From: Nocardioides sp. CFH 31398
Lineage (GTDB): Bacteria > Actinomycetota > Actinomycetes > Propionibacteriales > Nocardioidaceae
NCBI RefSeq assembly: GCF_022436705.1
Contig: NZ_JAKUHT010000014.1
Coordinates: forward strand, 35,775 to 99,774
Direction: 5' to 3'
Length of the DNA: 64,000 nucleotides
The position numbers were made by a program, and so were the translations under genes. The notes below the pieces were generated by a model. The model had not been told where the DNA came from and searched no databases. It saw nothing but the letters and a program-made list of their open reading frames with translations. Shown here in pieces: positions 32,268-41,184 of the stretch (its first letter is position 1; every line of letters starts with the position of its first letter).

Positions 32268-33503
32268 TCAGCCCTGGACGACGTCCACGAGCTGGTCGAG
32301 GCCCCAGGCGAGGTCCTCGGCGGAGACGACGAGCGGGGGAGCGAGGCGGATGGTGGAGCCGTGGGTGTCCTTGGCGAGGACGCCGCGGTCCATCAGGGCC
32401 TCGCAGACCGCGCGGCCGGTGCCGACGGCGGGGTCGATGTCGACGCCTGCCCACAGCCCGCGGGTGCGGACGGCGTGGACGCCGTGGCCGACGAGGGCCT
32501 CGAGGCGCTCGCGCATGAGCTCGCCGAGCTCGAGGGCGCGGGCCTGCAGCTCGCCGCTGCCCAGCAGCGAGACGACCTCGCGGCCGACGGCGCAGGCGAG
32601 GGGGTTGCCGCCGAAGGTGGAGCCGTGCTGGCCGGGGCGCAGGACGCCGAGGACGTCGCGGTCCGCGACGACCGCCGACACCGGGACGATCCCGCCGCCC
32701 AGAGCCTTGCCGAGGATGTAGACGTCGGGGACGACGTCCTCGTGGTCGCAGGCGAACGTCCTGCCGGTGCGCCCGAGGCCGGCCTGGATCTCGTCGGCCA
32801 TGAACAGCACGTCGTTCTCGGTGCAGATGTCGCGCACCGCGCGCAGGTAGCCGTCCGGCGGGATCAGCACGCCGGCCTCGCCCTGGATGGGCTCGATCAT
32901 CACGGCGACGGTGTCACCGTCGATGGCCTCGCGCAGCGCCTCGGCGTCGCCGTACGGCACGTGCACGAAGCCCGGCGCGAACGGGCCGAAGCCGTTCTTG
33001 GCGTCCGGGTCGTCGGAGAAGCCGACGACGGTCGTGGTGCGGCCGTGGAAGTTGCCGTTCGCCACGATGATCTTGGCCTGGCCGTCGGCGACGCCCTTGA
33101 CCTGGTAGCCCCACTTGCGCGAGACCTTGATCGCGGTCTCGACGGCCTCGGCGCCGGTGTTCATCGGCAGCACGAGGTCCTTGCCGGCGAGGTCGCCGAG
33201 CTCGGCGCAGAAGGCGCCGAACTGGTCGTGGACGAAGGCGCGGCTCGTGAGGGTCAGGCGGTCGAGCTGGGTGTGCGCGGCGCGCAGCAGCGCCGGGTGG
33301 CCGTGGCCGAAGTTCAGCGCGGAGTAGCCCGCCAGCAGGTCGAGGAAGCGACGTCCGTCGACGTCGGTCATCCAGGCACCCTCCGCGTGCTCCACGACCA
33401 CCGGCAGGGGGTGGTAGTTGTGCGCGGTGCGCGAGTCCGCCAGGGCGGCGAGCTCGGGGGTGCGGGGCTGCGTGTCGAGGGCGGTGCTGGTGGTGGTGCT
33501 CAT
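32268..33503 (-). CDS. rocD: Ornithine--oxo-acid aminotransferase
   Basis: 411 residues, class III aminotransferase. Visible blocks are LLAGYSALNFGHGHP, PMNTGAEAVETAIKVSRKWG, HGRTTTVVGFSDD, MIEPIQGEAGVLIPPDGYL, LFMADEIQAGLGRTGR and PLP Lys in DVYILGKALGGG. This block set and length are typical of RocD, which converts ornithine and 2-oxoglutarate to glutamate semialdehyde and glutamate. No other arginine genes are adjacent. The ATG at 33503 has a TACCGT hexamer 7 bp upstream and only a weak ribosome binding site (AAGGGC), so it may be leaderless. It is convergent with TetR through the repeat region. Confidence 0.92.
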   Translation of the reverse strand: MSTTTSTALDTQPRTPELAALADSRTAHNYHPLPVVVEHAEGAWMTDVDGRRFLDLLAGYSALNFGHGHPALLRAAHTQLDRLTLTSRAFVHDQFGAFCAELGDLAGKDLVLPMNTGAEAVETAIKVSRKWGYQVKGVADGQAKIIVANGNFHGRTTTVVGFSDDPDAKNGFGPFAPGFVHVPYGDAEALREAIDGDTVAVMIEPIQGEAGVLIPPDGYLRAVRDICTENDVLFMADEIQAGLGRTGRTFACDHEDVVPDVYILGKALGGGIVPVSAVVADRDVLGVLRPGQHGSTFGGNPLACAVGREVVSLLGSGELQARALELGELMRERLEALVGHGVHAVRTRGLWAGVDIDPAVGTGRAVCEALMDRGVLAKDTHGSTIRLAPPLVVSAEDLAWGLDQLVDVVQG

Positions 33504-33510
33504 GCCCTTC

Positions 33511-33516
33511 ACGGTA
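33511..33516 (-). promoter_or_regulatory. -10-like hexamer TACCGT of rocD
   Basis: TACCGT ends 7 bp before the ATG at 33503, the same hexamer and spacing as at the monooxygenase gene. No clear -35 is visible. Confidence 0.5.
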
Positions 33517-33594
33517 ACGCGAGCCCCGCCGTACGCCGCATCGTCGGCGCGCAGGTCAGGGCCGGTGGCGGCGTGCGACAGAATGGGCCCTGCT

Positions 33595-36500
33595 GTGCGC
33601 ATCCACTTCCCGCCCGAGCTCCCCGTCTCGGGCCGCCGCGACGACATCGCCGCCGCCATCCGCGACCACCAGGTCGTTGTGGTCGCGGGCGAGACGGGCT
33701 CGGGCAAGACGACCCAGCTGCCGAAGATCTGCCTCGAGCTGGGGCGTGGCCGAGGACGTCGTGGCCAGGACGGGAGGGGTGACCTGATCGGCCACACCCA
33801 GCCCCGGCGGATCGCCGCCCGCAGCGTCGCCGAGCGCATCGGCGAGGAGCTCGGCACCGGCCTCGGCGACGACAGCCCGGTCGGCTACCAGGTCCGCTTC
33901 ACCGACCGCACCTCGAGCTCGACCCGCGTGAAGCTGATGACCGACGGAATCCTGCTCGCCGAGCTGCAGCGCGACCGGATGCTCCGGCGCTACGACACCC
34001 TCATCATCGACGAGGCCCACGAGCGCAGCCTCAACATCGACTTCCTCCTGGGCTACCTCAAGCAGCTGCTGCCACGGCGCCCCGACCTCAAGGTCGTGAT
34101 CACCTCCGCGACCATCGACCCGCAGCGCTTCGCCGAGCACTTCGCGCAACCCGACGGCACCCCGGCGCCCATCATCGAGGTCTCCGGCCGCACCTTCCCC
34201 GTCGAGGTCCGCTACCGCCCCCTTCTCGAGCTCCCCGAGGACGACGAGGACGGCGAGCCGGTCCAGCGCGACACCACCGAGGCCGTCGTGGACGCCGTCC
34301 GCGAGCTGTCGCGCGAGGGCCCCGGCGACGTCCTGGTCTTCCTGCCCGGTGAGCGCGAGATCCGCGACACCGCCGACGCCCTCACCGAGGCGCTCGAACC
34401 GAGGGGCGGCTCGCGCCTGGAGGTCCTGCCCCTCTACAGCCGCCTGTCGGCCGCCGAGCAGCACCGCGTCTTCGCGCGGCCGTCCAGCAACGTCGTGCGC
34501 CGCGTCGTCCTGGCCACCAACGTCGCCGAGACGTCGCTGACCGTCCCCGGCATCCGGTACGTCGTCGACTCCGGCGTCGCGAGGATCAGCCGCTACTCGG
34601 CGCGCACCAAGGTCCAGCGGCTGCCCGTCGAGCCCATCAGCCAGGCCTCCGCCCGCCAGCGCTCCGGCCGCTGCGGCCGTGTCGAGGCGGGCATCGCGAT
34701 CCGCCTCTACTCCGAGGAGGACCACGACGCCCGCCCGGAGTTCACCGACCCCGAGATCCTGCGCACCAACCTCGCCAGCGTCGTCCTGCAGATGGCCGCG
34801 CTCGGCCTCGGCGAGCTCGCCGACTTCCCGTTCGTCGAGCCGCCCGAGAGCCGCGACGTCACCGCCGGCGTCCAGCTGCTCGAGGAGCTCGGCGCGATCA
34901 AGGGCAGCAGGGGCAGGCGCCAGCTCACCGGCCTCGGCCGCAAGCTCGCCCGGCTGCCCGTCGACCCCCGCATCGGCCGGATGGTCCTCGAGGCGGAGCG
35001 GTTGAACGTCGTCCGCGAGGTCCTCGTCATCGCCGCCGCGCTGTCGCTGCAGGACCCCCGCGAGCGCCCGCTGGAGCAGCGCGCCCAGGCCGACCAGCTC
35101 CACGCCCGGTTCCGCTCGGAGACCTCGGACTTCCTGTCCTGGCTCAGCCTGTGGCGCTACCTGCGGGCCCAGCAGCGCGACCTGTCGTCCAGCGCCTTCC
35201 GCCGCATGTGCAAGCGGGAGCACCTCAACTACCTGCGGGTGCGGGAGTGGCAGGACTTCGAGTCCCAGCTGCGCCAGGTCACCAAGGAGATGGACGTCCG
35301 CCTCGGGCCCCAGCGCGGCCCCGAGGACGAGCCCGACGCCGACGGCATCCACCAGGCCCTGCTGTCGGGCCTGCTGAGCCAGATCGGGCTGCTCGAGGAG
35401 CGCGAGAAGCCCGCCCCGGGCGCGCCGCCCAAGGAGCGCCGCCGCGGCCCGCGGGAGTACCTCGGCGCCCGCGGCGCGAGGTTCGCCATCTTCCCGGGCA
35501 GCGGGCTGCACCGCCGCAACCCGCCGTTCGTCATGGCCGGGGAGCTCGTCGAGACCGGACGCCTCTGGGGCCGCCAGGTCGCGGCGATCCAGCCCGAGTG
35601 GGCCGAGCGCCTCGGCGCCCACCTGGTCAAGCGCACCTACGCCGAGCCGCACTGGTCGAAGCGCCGGGGCTCGGTCGTCGCCCGCGAGCGCGTCACCCTG
35701 TACGGCGTCCCGCTGGTCGCCGACCGCCTGATCGGCTTCGGGAAGGTCGACCCGCAGCTGTCCCGGGAGCTGTTCATCCGCCACGCGCTGGTGTACGGCG
35801 AGTGGCACAGCCGCCACCGGTTCCTCGCCGAGAACGCGCGGCTGCTGCGCGAGGCGCAGGAGCTCGAGCACCGGGCGCGGCGCCGCGGGATCGTCGTCGA
35901 CGAGCACACGCTCTTCGACTTCTACGACGCCCGTGTCGGCGCCGAGGTCGTCTCCGGCGCCCACTTCGACACCTGGTGGAAGGCGGAGCGCCGCCGGCGC
36001 CCCGACCTGCTCACCTTCGACCCCGACATGCTGACCCACGACGGGGCGGGCGTGACCGAGGAGGAGTTCCCCGACGCGTGGGCCGCCCCCAGCGGCACCG
36101 GTGCGGACGGTCTGACCTTCGACCTGCGCTACCACTTCGAGCCCGGCGCGGCCGACGACGGCGTGACGGTCGACGTCCCCGTCGCCACGCTGAACCGGGT
36201 CAGCGACGAGGACTTCTCCTGGCACGTCCCGGGCCTGCGCCACGAGCTCGTCACGAGCCTGATCCGGAGCCTGCCCAAGGCGCTGCGGGTGAACTTCGTC
36301 CCGGCCCCGCAGCGCGCCGCGGAGTTCCTCGACGCCGTCCCGGCGGGGGAGGAGCCCCTGCTCGACGCCCTGGAGCGCCACCTCCGCGCGACGACCGGGG
36401 TCCACGTGCCCCGCGAGGCCTGGGACTGGGACAAGGTGCCCGGCCACCTCCGCCCCACCTTCCGCGTGCTGGACGCCGAGGGCGCCGAGGCGGCGCGCGG

Positions 36501-37455
36501 CAAGGACCTCGAGGCCCTCAAGGCGCCCCTGCGCGGCGAGTTCGCCCAGGCCGTCCAGGAGGCCGCCGACGAGACCACCGTGACCGGGCAGACGACCTGG
36601 ACGTTCGGGACCGTGCCGACCTCGGGCACCTGGACCCGCGGCGGCCACGAGGTCCAGGCCTTCCCCGGGCTGGACGACGAGGCCCACCCGGACGGACGCA
36701 GGACCGTCGGCCTCGGCGTCTTCGGCACCGCCGACGAGGCCGAGGCCCGCCACCGGCTCGGCGTACGACGGCTGCTCGCGCTCGCCGTCCCGGCGCCGAC
36801 GAGGACGCTGCTCGACGGGCTGTCGACGGCCGAGAAGCTCGGCCTGGCCTCGACGCCGTACCCGACCGCGACGGCGCTGCTGGACGACCTGAGCCTGGCG
36901 GTGCTCACCGACGCCGTCGACGCGTGGCCCGGCGGGGCCGCCGCCGTCCGCGACGAACAGGCGTACGCCGCCCTGGAGCGCGCCGCCCGCGACGGTCACG
37001 CCGAGCGCGTCGCCGCCGCGCTCCCGGACGTCCTGCGGGTCCTCGAGCGCTGGCGGGAGGCGCAGAAGGCGCTCGGCGGTCGCGCCGAGATGGCGCAGCT
37101 GCCGTCCCTGACCGACATGCGCGACCAGCTGGCCGCGCTCGTGCGGCCGGGCTTCCTGGCCGACGCGGGTGCCGCCCGGCTGCGGCGGGTCGCCGTCCAC
37201 CTCCAGGCGCTGCTCGTCCGTCGCGAACGGCTCGGGACCCACCTCGCGGAGGACCGCCAGCTCATGGCGCAGGTGACCCCGGTCGTCGACGCCTGGCGGC
37301 ACCGGGTCGACGCGCTGCCGCCCGGCCGCCCGATGGGCGCCCACCTGCGCCGCGCCCGGTGGCTGCTGGAGGAGCTGCGCGTCTCGACCTGGGCGCAGCG
37401 ACTGGGCACGGCCGAGAAGGTCAGCGACGCGCGCATCCGCAAGCTGCTGGGCTGA
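33595..37455 (+). CDS. hrpA: ATP-dependent RNA helicase HrpA (DEAH box)
   Basis: 1286 residues if it starts at the GTG at 33595. An ATG at 33583, 4 codons earlier, overlaps a CAGAAT hexamer that looks like the -10, so I prefer the GTG. Helicase motifs are GETGSGKTTQ near residue 32, TQPRRIAA, IIDEAHERSLN, TSATID, and GDVLVFLPGEREI, ATNVAETSLTVPG, QRSGRCGR in the second domain. The ratchet/OB region and the DUF3418-type C-terminal domain follow (AWDWDKVPGHLRPTFRV and onward), giving the usual HrpA length. HrpA resolves stalled or collided ribosomes and remodels RNA in E. coli; the role here is inferred from family. Confidence 0.95.
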   Translation: MRIHFPPELPVSGRRDDIAAAIRDHQVVVVAGETGSGKTTQLPKICLELGRGRGRRGQDGRGDLIGHTQPRRIAARSVAERIGEELGTGLGDDSPVGYQVRFTDRTSSSTRVKLMTDGILLAELQRDRMLRRYDTLIIDEAHERSLNIDFLLGYLKQLLPRRPDLKVVITSATIDPQRFAEHFAQPDGTPAPIIEVSGRTFPVEVRYRPLLELPEDDEDGEPVQRDTTEAVVDAVRELSREGPGDVLVFLPGEREIRDTADALTEALEPRGGSRLEVLPLYSRLSAAEQHRVFARPSSNVVRRVVLATNVAETSLTVPGIRYVVDSGVARISRYSARTKVQRLPVEPISQASARQRSGRCGRVEAGIAIRLYSEEDHDARPEFTDPEILRTNLASVVLQMAALGLGELADFPFVEPPESRDVTAGVQLLEELGAIKGSRGRRQLTGLGRKLARLPVDPRIGRMVLEAERLNVVREVLVIAAALSLQDPRERPLEQRAQADQLHARFRSETSDFLSWLSLWRYLRAQQRDLSSSAFRRMCKREHLNYLRVREWQDFESQLRQVTKEMDVRLGPQRGPEDEPDADGIHQALLSGLLSQIGLLEEREKPAPGAPPKERRRGPREYLGARGARFAIFPGSGLHRRNPPFVMAGELVETGRLWGRQVAAIQPEWAERLGAHLVKRTYAEPHWSKRRGSVVARERVTLYGVPLVADRLIGFGKVDPQLSRELFIRHALVYGEWHSRHRFLAENARLLREAQELEHRARRRGIVVDEHTLFDFYDARVGAEVVSGAHFDTWWKAERRRRPDLLTFDPDMLTHDGAGVTEEEFPDAWAAPSGTGADGLTFDLRYHFEPGAADDGVTVDVPVATLNRVSDEDFSWHVPGLRHELVTSLIRSLPKALRVNFVPAPQRAAEFLDAVPAGEEPLLDALERHLRATTGVHVPREAWDWDKVPGHLRPTFRVLDAEGAEAARGKDLEALKAPLRGEFAQAVQEAADETTVTGQTTWTFGTVPTSGTWTRGGHEVQAFPGLDDEAHPDGRRTVGLGVFGTADEAEARHRLGVRRLLALAVPAPTRTLLDGLSTAEKLGLASTPYPTATALLDDLSLAVLTDAVDAWPGGAAAVRDEQAYAALERAARDGHAERVAAALPDVLRVLERWREAQKALGGRAEMAQLPSLTDMRDQLAALVRPGFLADAGAARLRRVAVHLQALLVRRERLGTHLAEDRQLMAQVTPVVDAWRHRVDALPPGRPMGAHLRRARWLLEELRVSTWAQRLGTAEKVSDARIRKLLG

Positions 37456-37480
37456 GACCCGCGGCGCTCGGGCGGGCTGG

Positions 37481-37486
37481 TGAGAT
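37481..37486 (+). promoter_or_regulatory. -10-like hexamer TGAGAT
   Basis: TGAGAT ends 6 bp before the ATG at 37493. The GGAGGG between them abuts the ATG and is too close for a normal ribosome binding site. Confidence 0.35.
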
Positions 37487-37492
37487 GGAGGG

Positions 37493-38086
37493 ATGAGCGA
37501 ACGGCCCCACCACCGCCCGGTCCGCCCGGGCAACGACTTCTTCGACGCCCGGGAGGGCGGCGAGGACCCGGCCGCGCTCACCGAGGCCGCCGAGGTCGCG
37601 GCCACGCTGCTGGTGCGCGGCGTCCGCGGCACCGACGACGCCGGGATGGTCGACCGCGTGCTGCACCTCGCGGACACCGAGGGCCTCGACGCGCTCGCGC
37701 AGGTCTGGTCGCACTCCCCGGCCGACTCCCTCGCGGGCTGCCTGTGGCGCCTGTACCTCCTCCGCTCGTGGGTGTACGCCGACCCGGTGTCGGTCGCCCG
37801 CGAGTACGACGCGGGACGCCACGCCCAGGTCGCCCGGGTCGTCGCGGGGGTCGCCGAGCCGCCCGGTCCCGACGAGCTCCGCGCGATGGTCGACGAGGTC
37901 CTGCGCGGCATCGCCGTCAGCGACTTCGCCGACGTCCTCCTGCGCGCCGCGGCGTTCGCCCGCGTCGTCGCCACCGGCCGCGCCGAGCTCGACGAGGCCT
38001 CGCCGGACCAGGTGGCGCGCATGCTGCTGCTCTCCGAGCAGCTCGAGGCCTCGGGCCACACCGAGCTCGCCGCGGGCCTGTCGTAG
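37493..38086 (+). CDS. Conserved-looking soluble protein of unknown function
   Basis: 197 residues, helical throughout, acidic, with no signal or membrane segment. Distinct stretches are PVRPGNDFFDAREGG at the N-terminus, VDRVLHLADTEGLDALAQVW, SLAGCLWRLYLLRSWVYADP and DEVLRGIAVSDFADVLLRAAAFA. The density of well-formed amphipathic helices and its position directly after hrpA on the same strand support a real gene. I do not recognise a characterised family. It may be co-transcribed with hrpA, from which it is separated by only 37 bp, although a candidate -10 lies just upstream. Confidence 0.65.
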   Translation: MSERPHHRPVRPGNDFFDAREGGEDPAALTEAAEVAATLLVRGVRGTDDAGMVDRVLHLADTEGLDALAQVWSHSPADSLAGCLWRLYLLRSWVYADPVSVAREYDAGRHAQVARVVAGVAEPPGPDELRAMVDEVLRGIAVSDFADVLLRAAAFARVVATGRAELDEASPDQVARMLLLSEQLEASGHTELAAGLS

Positions 38087-38148
38087 CCGACGTGGGCCGC
38101 CCTGTGGACGATGGCGCCGAGGTGGTGTCGCCGTGTGCCCCCCGGCGC

Positions 38149-38354
38149 TAAAATCGTCAGTGACGGCACGCCGGGCCGCGGCAGCCCCGGGTCCCAACTG
38201 AAGCCGCTACGAGCGGCCACGCGCCGTGAGGCGCTCCCGGTCCGGTGTGTCGTCACCCTCCGCCGCGGACCCCCTGGTCCGTCCGTCTGTAGGGTGGCCG
38301 CTCCGGATCGTCCGCGACCCGGGCACGGTTCGGCAGTGCGGGAGGGCACGGGTC
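38149..38354 (+). promoter_or_regulatory. Strong -10 (TAAAAT) and 190-base structured leader
   Basis: TAAAAT at 38149-38154 is the most consensus-like -10 in the window. The next 200 bases contain no gene but have perfect hairpins: GCCGCT-ACG-AGCGGC near 38203, and CGGACC-CCCT-GGTCCG near 38265. A second -10-like TAGGGT lies near 38291. The leader ends in GGGAGG before the TTG start of the solute-binding protein. No known riboswitch class fits by eye. Confidence 0.4.
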
Positions 38355-39809
38355 TTGTCAGCGGGTCAGCAGCACGGTGCACGCCCACGGTCCCCCCGTC
38401 GCCTCCGGCGCACCGCCGCGTCGGCCCTCGCCGCGCTGGCCGTCCTGGTCGCCACCGTCGCCTGCTCGCCGGACGCCGACGAGCCGGCCGGCCCGGACCC
38501 GTCGCCCGACCAGACCCCCGCGAGCCTCAGCTTCGGGATCTCGTCCTCCGACGCCGAGGCGCAGGCGTGGCGGGCGGTCGCCGCCGACTTCGACGACGAC
38601 GCGGGGACGACGGTCGACACGACCCGCCTGCCCACCGAGACCGGTGCCCTGGTCGAGAAGGCGGAGGCCGGGGAGCTGCCCGACGTCTTCCTCGCCGACC
38701 GCAACGAGATCGCGAGCCTCGTCGACGGCGAGCTGGTCCAGCCGGTCGACGAGCTGCTCGACGAGCGCGGCGTCGACTTCGGCGACGGGTACTCCCGCGA
38801 CGCCGTCCAGGCGCTGAGCAGCGACAACCGGCTGCAGTGCATGCCGATCGGCATCTCGCCGGTGGTCGTCTACTACAACACCGACCTCGTCGACTTCGAC
38901 CGGATGGCGGCGCGCGGCATCGAGGGCGCCCAGTCCACCGACGGCTGGAACCTCGCCCAGATCTCGAGCTCCGCCCAGTTCGCCACCCGGCCCGCCCGGG
39001 GCACCCGCGGGATCCACGTCGACCCGACGCTGCGGGGCTTCTCGCCGTGGGTCTACGCCGCCGAGGGCCAGGTGTACGACGACATCGGCGACCCGGTGTC
39101 GACGGCGTTCTCCTCGGAGGAGACGCAGTCGGCGCTCGAGACCTTCCTGCCGCTGCTGCGCGACCGCTCGCTGACCCTCACCGACGAGCAGCTCGAGCGG
39201 CGCAGCGGGGTCGAGTGGTTCGAGGCCGGGCGGCTCGGGATGATCACCGGCACGCGCTCGCTCGTGCCTCGCCTGCGCCAGGCCGACGGCCTGTCCTTCG
39301 ACGTCATGCCCATCCCGTTCCTGGGCCAGAACGCCACGATCGGCGACGTCACGGGCATCTGCATCTCCGCGGACGCCGCGGACCCCGGGCTGGCCGCCGA
39401 CTTCCTCGTCCACGCGCTGTCCCCGGAGTCGCTCGGCCGGGTGGCCCGCAAGGGCGAGCTGGTGCCGGCGAACCTGGAGGTGTCGGTCTCCGACGACTTC
39501 GTCCAGCCCAGCCGCCAGCCGCGCAGCAGCAACGTGTTCACCGAGAGCGTGCGCGACATCGTCCTCCCGCCGCTGCTGGACACGACCGACGAGCTCGCCG
39601 AGGCCGTGAACCCCTCGCTGGAGCAGATGGTCCGCGAGCCCGTCCTCACCCCCGAGGACCTGCAGACCCTCGGGGTCGAGGCCGACCTGGCCTCGCGCGA
39701 GGTGCTGACCCCCGGTGACGTCGACGCCGACGGCATCCCCGACTCCGAGGACGACGAGGACGACTCCGGCCTCGAGCTGCCGTCGGAGAGCCCGGACCCC
39801 CTGGGCTGA
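38355..39809 (+). CDS. Extracellular solute-binding lipoprotein (ABC type 1), orphan
   Basis: 484 residues from a TTG start placed 9 bp after GGGAGG. A signal peptide (AASALAALAVLVATVAC) ends in a lipobox Cys. The mature protein is a bacterial solute-binding protein of the sugar type: LSFGISSSDAEAQAWRAVAADF, VEKAEAGELPDVFLADRNEIA, MPIGISPVVVYYNTDLVDF, and MPIPFLGQNATIGDVTGICIS with LAADFLVHAL. Permease and ATPase genes are absent on both sides. The C-terminus carries a calcium-binding-like motif (DVDADGIPDSEDDEDD), unusual for this family. The ligand is unknown. A long leader precedes it. Confidence 0.82.
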   Translation: MSAGQQHGARPRSPRRLRRTAASALAALAVLVATVACSPDADEPAGPDPSPDQTPASLSFGISSSDAEAQAWRAVAADFDDDAGTTVDTTRLPTETGALVEKAEAGELPDVFLADRNEIASLVDGELVQPVDELLDERGVDFGDGYSRDAVQALSSDNRLQCMPIGISPVVVYYNTDLVDFDRMAARGIEGAQSTDGWNLAQISSSAQFATRPARGTRGIHVDPTLRGFSPWVYAAEGQVYDDIGDPVSTAFSSEETQSALETFLPLLRDRSLTLTDEQLERRSGVEWFEAGRLGMITGTRSLVPRLRQADGLSFDVMPIPFLGQNATIGDVTGICISADAADPGLAADFLVHALSPESLGRVARKGELVPANLEVSVSDDFVQPSRQPRSSNVFTESVRDIVLPPLLDTTDELAEAVNPSLEQMVREPVLTPEDLQTLGVEADLASREVLTPGDVDADGIPDSEDDEDDSGLELPSESPDPLG

Positions 39810-39818
39810 GTGCCGCCG

Positions 39819-39868
39819 GGGACGGCCGTCGACCGTCCCACGTGGCCCCGACCCGCGGTCGCGACCGC
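39819..39868. terminator. Two hairpins between convergent genes
   Basis: GGGACGG and CCGTCCC (7-bp arms, 7-base loop) at 39819-39839, followed by the perfect palindrome GCGGTCGCGACCGC at 39855-39868. They lie between the stops of the solute-binding protein and RNase D genes and could terminate both. Confidence 0.5.
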
Positions 39869-39872
39869 AGGC

Positions 39873-41177
39873 TCAGTCGTCGGTGCTCGCCTCGGCGGCC
39901 AGCACCGCCCGGACCAGCACCGGCGCGACCAGCTCGACCTGCCACGCCCGGGCGCCGAGCCGGCGCAGCGCGGCGTCGACCTCGACGGCCAGCTGCTCGG
40001 GGTCGCGGGTGGCGGGCGGCTCCCACAGCACCCGGCGCACGAGGTCGGGCGTCATGAGGTTCTCGGTCGGGACGGCGTGCGCCTCGGCGAGCCCGGCCAG
40101 CTCGGCCCGCGCCAGGCTGAGGCGCTCGGCGGCGACCGGGTCGCGCTCGGCCCAGGCCCGGGGCAGGGGCGGGCCGTCGGAGCGGGGGGAGCGGGGCGGC
40201 AGGTCGGCCTCGTCCATCTCCACGGCGAGGCGCAGGGCCTCGACCCACCGGGAGGCGTAGCGGGAGGCGCCGCGTCCGTGGAAGCCCGGCGTCGACAGCA
40301 GCGCGCGGCGCTCGGTGGGCAGCGCCTGGGCGGCGGCGACGATGGCGGAGTCGGGGATGATGCGGCCCGGCGTGACGTCGCGGGAGGCGGCGACCTCGTC
40401 CCGCCGCAGCCACAGCTCGCGGACCGCCGCGAGCCCCCGCCGTCCGCGGACCTTGTGCATGCCCGACGTGCGGCGCCACGCGTCGACGCGGACGGGCGCC
40501 TGGTGGTCGAGCAGCGCCTCGAACTCCTGGCGGGCCCACTCGGCCTTGCCGGCCTCCTCGAGCTGGTCGGCGAGCACCGCCCGCAGCTCGACGAGCGCCT
40601 CGACGTCGAGCGCGGCGTACTCGAGCCAGGGCTCGGGCAGCGGCCGCGTCGACCAGTCCTGCGCCGAGTGCTCCTTGCGCAGCCGCTTGCCCAGCTGCGT
40701 CTCGACGAGGGTGGCGAGCCCCACCCGGGGGTGACCGAGCAGCCGTCCGGCGAGCTCGGTGTCGAACAGCGCGTCGGGGCGCAGGCCGACCTCGCGCAGG
40801 CAGGGGAGGTCCTGGGTGGCGGCGTGCAGGATCCACTCGGTGCCGCGCAGCACCTCCTGGAGCTCCTCGAGGGAGTCGAAGGCGATGGGGTCGACCAGGA
40901 ACGTGCCGGAGCCCTCGCGCCGCAGCTGGACCAGGTAGGCGCGGGCGGAGTAGCGGTAGCCCGAGGCGCGCTCGGCGTCGATGGCGACGGGACCGGTGCC
41001 GCCGGCGATGGCCGCGCACGCCTCGGCCAGGCCGGCGTCGGTGTCGATGACCTCGGGGAGCCCGTCGCGCAGGGTCAGCAGCTCGGCCGGCGGGGCCTCC
41101 GGTGCCCCCTCGGCGTCCGGCCCGCTCGGGTCCTGGGTGTCGGCCGTGGTGTCCTCAGGTGTCGTCACGGGGTCCAC
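39873..41177 (-). CDS. rnd: Ribonuclease D
   Basis: 434 residues from a GTG start with GAGGG just upstream. The DEDD exonuclease motifs are in order: AIDAERASGYRYS (Asp and Glu), HAATQDLPCL, LFDTELAGRLL, and YAALDVEAL (Tyr and Asp of motif III). An HRDC-like domain follows (RTSGMHKVRGRRGLAAVREL) and a second helical region with VTPGRIIPDSAIVAAAQALP, as in other RNase D proteins. It trims the 3' ends of structured RNAs such as tRNA precursors. It lies 7 bp after the DUF3000 gene on the same strand, a pairing common in actinobacteria. Confidence 0.93.
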   Translation of the reverse strand: MDPVTTPEDTTADTQDPSGPDAEGAPEAPPAELLTLRDGLPEVIDTDAGLAEACAAIAGGTGPVAIDAERASGYRYSARAYLVQLRREGSGTFLVDPIAFDSLEELQEVLRGTEWILHAATQDLPCLREVGLRPDALFDTELAGRLLGHPRVGLATLVETQLGKRLRKEHSAQDWSTRPLPEPWLEYAALDVEALVELRAVLADQLEEAGKAEWARQEFEALLDHQAPVRVDAWRRTSGMHKVRGRRGLAAVRELWLRRDEVAASRDVTPGRIIPDSAIVAAAQALPTERRALLSTPGFHGRGASRYASRWVEALRLAVEMDEADLPPRSPRSDGPPLPRAWAERDPVAAERLSLARAELAGLAEAHAVPTENLMTPDLVRRVLWEPPATRDPEQLAVEVDAALRRLGARAWQVELVAPVLVRAVLAAEASTDD

Positions 41178-41184
41178 GGGGCCC

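Noticed and set aside
38161..38354. Known riboswitch or small RNA class (TPP, cobalamin, SAM-IV, c-di-AMP, SRP, tmRNA)
   Set aside because: None of the diagnostic conserved blocks of those classes could be found by eye.
33556..38388. Long minus-strand open frame opposite hrpA
   Set aside because: It is the antisense shadow of a high-G+C gene. The plus strand encodes all the helicase motifs, while the minus-strand product is low-complexity Gly/Ala/Arg/Val with no domain.
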